NCBI GenBank assembly: GCA_020635075.1
Contig: JACKAM010000006.1
Coordinates: forward strand, 1-28,479
DNA length: 28,479 bases
Direction: 5' to 3'
Source: Pseudobdellovibrionaceae bacterium
GTDB lineage: Bacteria; Bdellovibrionota; Bdellovibrionia; Bdellovibrionales; UBA1609
Below, one piece after another: positions 26,865 to 28,479 of this stretch. A program made the translations under genes and the position numbers. Position 1 is the first letter of the stretch. Each line of letters opens with the position of its first letter. The notes under the pieces are model-generated. The model made no database searches. It saw only the letters and a list, made by a program, of their open reading frames with translations, and was not told the DNA's origin.

Positions 26865-27967
26865 GGACGTGCCACTTCTAAGAATTTTTCCATTACTAGT
26901 TCGCGGCCATCTGCGGTCATCTCAGGATACAGGGGCAAACTGACAAGGCGTTGGGAAATCTCATGAGACTTGGGACAACTGGATTTGGTGTCTGCCAAAA
27001 CAGTTTGCAATGCGGGCTGGGCATCCATGGGGACGGGATAATGAATCCCTGTTTGTATTCCCACTTCCCTCAAGTGATTGATGACATCATCACGATTGGA
27101 AACTTCAACCACGTAGAGATGATAAACGGCGTAGCTAAACTTGGAAGGCTCCAATATCTGGAATCCTCGATCAAGCAATCGACTGTCATAAAAGGCGGCA
27201 TGCTCGCGACGATTTCCCGTCCAGCCGGCCAAGTACTTAAGCTTCACTCCTAGGACGGCAGCCTGAATTCCATCCATCGTCTCATTGGAACCCAGTTCTC
27301 CATGAAGATACCTGTCGGTCCGACCGTGATTGGCCAAAATCGATACCTTCTGCAAAAGCTCATCGCTTTCACTAACCACAGCTCCGGCGTTGCCGAAGGC
27401 GCCGAGGTTTTTTGACGGATAAAAACTAAAAGTACCAGCCTGATCAAAAGTTCCCACCGACCGCCCCATCCACTTGGCCAAATGGGCCTGGGCACAGTCT
27501 TCGACCACCTTAAGGCCCTTTTTCGCAGCAATCTCCATCACCCGGTCCATATTCTCGGGATGCCCATAGAGGTGGACTGGAATAATCATTTTAGTCCTGT
27601 CACCAATCAAGGATTCCAGATGATCAAAATTCATGGAGTAAGTAGGGCGAACCACATCCACAAAAACAGGCTTGGCTCCGACGCGAACCACGGGTTCGAC
27701 CGTACCAAAGAAAGTGTTGTTGGGAATCAAAACCTCATCGCCAGCGCCGATGTTTAAAGCTCTCAAAACTAATTCGATTGCGGCCGTGCCATTGCTGCAG
27801 GGAACAGCTCCAACTGAACCATGGGCAGTGGCAAAATCATCTGCAAACTTCTGGCAAACAGAGCCCTGCACAAATGCGGCCTTATCCATCACTTCAGCAA
27901 TAGCCTGCCAGACTTCATCTTTGATGTTTTTGTACTGGACCTTGAGATCAGTCAGTTCCATACCCAA
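26861..27967 (-). CDS. DegT/DnrJ/EryC1-family sugar aminotransferase
   Basis: The 368-aa PLP enzyme carries PCSNGTAAIELVLRAL (phosphate binding), DEVLIPNNTFFGTVEPVVRVGAKPVFVDV, VVEDCAQAHLA, and SFYPSKNLGAFGNAGAVV, in which Lys is the PLP-binding residue. That keeps it an aminotransferase, in contrast to the ColD-like enzyme at 1020. It resembles enzymes that aminate 3- or 4-keto nucleotide sugars (WbpE, FdtB types). The precise substrate is not clear. It heads the pair with the acyltransferase. ATG 27967 and ATG 27961 are both possible starts. Confidence 0.88.
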   Translation of the reverse strand: MGMELTDLKVQYKNIKDEVWQAIAEVMDKAAFVQGSVCQKFADDFATAHGSVGAVPCSNGTAAIELVLRALNIGAGDEVLIPNNTFFGTVEPVVRVGAKPVFVDVVRPTYSMNFDHLESLIGDRTKMIIPVHLYGHPENMDRVMEIAAKKGLKVVEDCAQAHLAKWMGRSVGTFDQAGTFSFYPSKNLGAFGNAGAVVSESDELLQKVSILANHGRTDRYLHGELGSNETMDGIQAAVLGVKLKYLAGWTGNRREHAAFYDSRLLDRGFQILEPSKFSYAVYHLYVVEVSNRDDVINHLREVGIQTGIHYPVPMDAQPALQTVLADTKSSCPKSHEISQRLVSLPLYPEMTADGRELVMEKFLEVARP

Positions 27968-28028
27968 TAGAGTCCCAGTTCTTTAGCCCCGGGTCAACGG
28001 GTCCAGGACCTCCACAGATTGTTTAGGT

Positions 28029-28479
28029 CTATAGCACATCCTGGGCAGTAAGGGACTTGAGACAGCGGATATCATAGGGACAAGGCTTGTTCTGATTGCA
28101 TGGGCGACAAGGGAATTCCTTCTCGACAACTTTCCCCTTATTCATAATAGGCCCACACCTAGCAGAAGTATTCGGACCAAATATCGCCACAACATCCAGA
28201 TCCAAAGCTGCGGCCAAGTGCATAGGCCCGCTGTCACATCCAATAAATCGATCTGCAAGAGACATTAAGCCCTTCACCTGACCAATATTCAATCTGCGCC
28301 AAAACGCCCAATTTTGATGGAACTGACATAAAGCACTCAGCCTTGCTTCGTCCGTTCCTAAAAGAATAGTAACCAAATCTTTCTCCCTCAATCTATTGAT
28401 GCAATCATTCACTAGCTTTGGCGGCAAATTGCGAATTGGATTTGCGGCTTCAGGTCCCAAAATGACAAAACCAGATCGG
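28029..28479 (-). CDS. Glycosyltransferase family 9 protein (heptosyltransferase-like), 5' end outside window
   Basis: The frame is open to the right edge, so only the C-terminal ~150 residues are present. They show FVILGPEA at the edge, then SLADRFIGCDSGPMHLAAALDLDVVAIFGPN, the donor-binding GxDSGxxHLAAA motif of GT9/ADP-heptose LPS heptosyltransferases. A Cys-rich tail follows (CRPCNQNKPCPYDIRCLKSL), as is common in this family. A role in LPS core or a related glycan is likely. Separated by ~60 bases from the aminotransferase on the same strand, it may head the same operon. Confidence 0.85.
   Translation of the reverse strand, partial: RSGFVILGPEAANPIRNLPPKLVNDCINRLREKDLVTILLGTDEARLSALCQFHQNWAFWRRLNIGQVKGLMSLADRFIGCDSGPMHLAAALDLDVVAIFGPNTSARCGPIMNKGKVVEKEFPCRPCNQNKPCPYDIRCLKSLTAQDVL

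Overview
The window looks like chromosomal DNA of a Gram-negative bacterium. The evidence is a surface-polysaccharide locus with a GDP-sugar branch, an undecaprenyl-phosphate sugar transferase and a heptosyltransferase-like GT9 enzyme, plus Sec signal peptides and a PilZ protein. Mid-range GC, PilZ proteins with a DINLGG-type motif and frequent TTG/GTG starts would fit a Bdellovibrio-like predator lineage, but this placement is an impression and was not tested.

Left flank (1-6372), polysaccharide genes: the start of a divergent gmd (GDP-mannose 4,6-dehydratase), then a + strand operon of a family 2 glycosyltransferase, a ColD-like GDP-4-keto-6-deoxymannose 3-dehydratase (its PLP lysine replaced by histidine) and two polytopic membrane proteins, the first GT39-like. 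A convergent polyprenyl glycosylphosphotransferase closes the block. gmd plus colD points to a GDP-colitose-type 3,6-dideoxy sugar.

Centre (about 6400-18100), a toxin-antitoxin (TA) island: at least five complete TA pairs, one TA pair fused into a single ORF, and several decayed units, all on the + strand. Five units are preceded by copies (one truncated) of a ~150-bp repeat that ends in a hairpin of about 14 bp with constant loop TCACTCC and a TTTT tail. Two other TA units are preceded by a different GC-rich hairpin. Most units carry their own promoter with a unit-specific palindrome over the -35/-10 region, and several predicted transcripts start at or within a few bases of the start codon. 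Decay is visible as a homopolymer frameshift, orphan antitoxins and toxin remnants. Also in the island are a secreted protein broken by a frameshift with a small exported partner, a 469-aa cytoplasmic protein of unknown function and a PilZ protein. No integrase, transposase or canonical attC site is visible.

Right of the island (18200-20930), a probable operon: a winged-helix/MNT nucleotidyltransferase, a 498-aa protein with a glycine-rich hydrophobic C-terminus, and a four-TM protein, ending in a strong terminator. Next come a secreted Arg-Pro-Gly-rich repeat protein (-) and a cation-chloride-cotransporter-type permease (+).

Right flank (24026-28479), sugar genes again: a WbpP-like UDP-sugar 4-epimerase, an exported protein of unknown function, a PlsC-like acyltransferase overlapping a DegT-family aminotransferase, and a partial GT9 glycosyltransferase running off the end. 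The TA island therefore sits between two groups of surface-polysaccharide genes.
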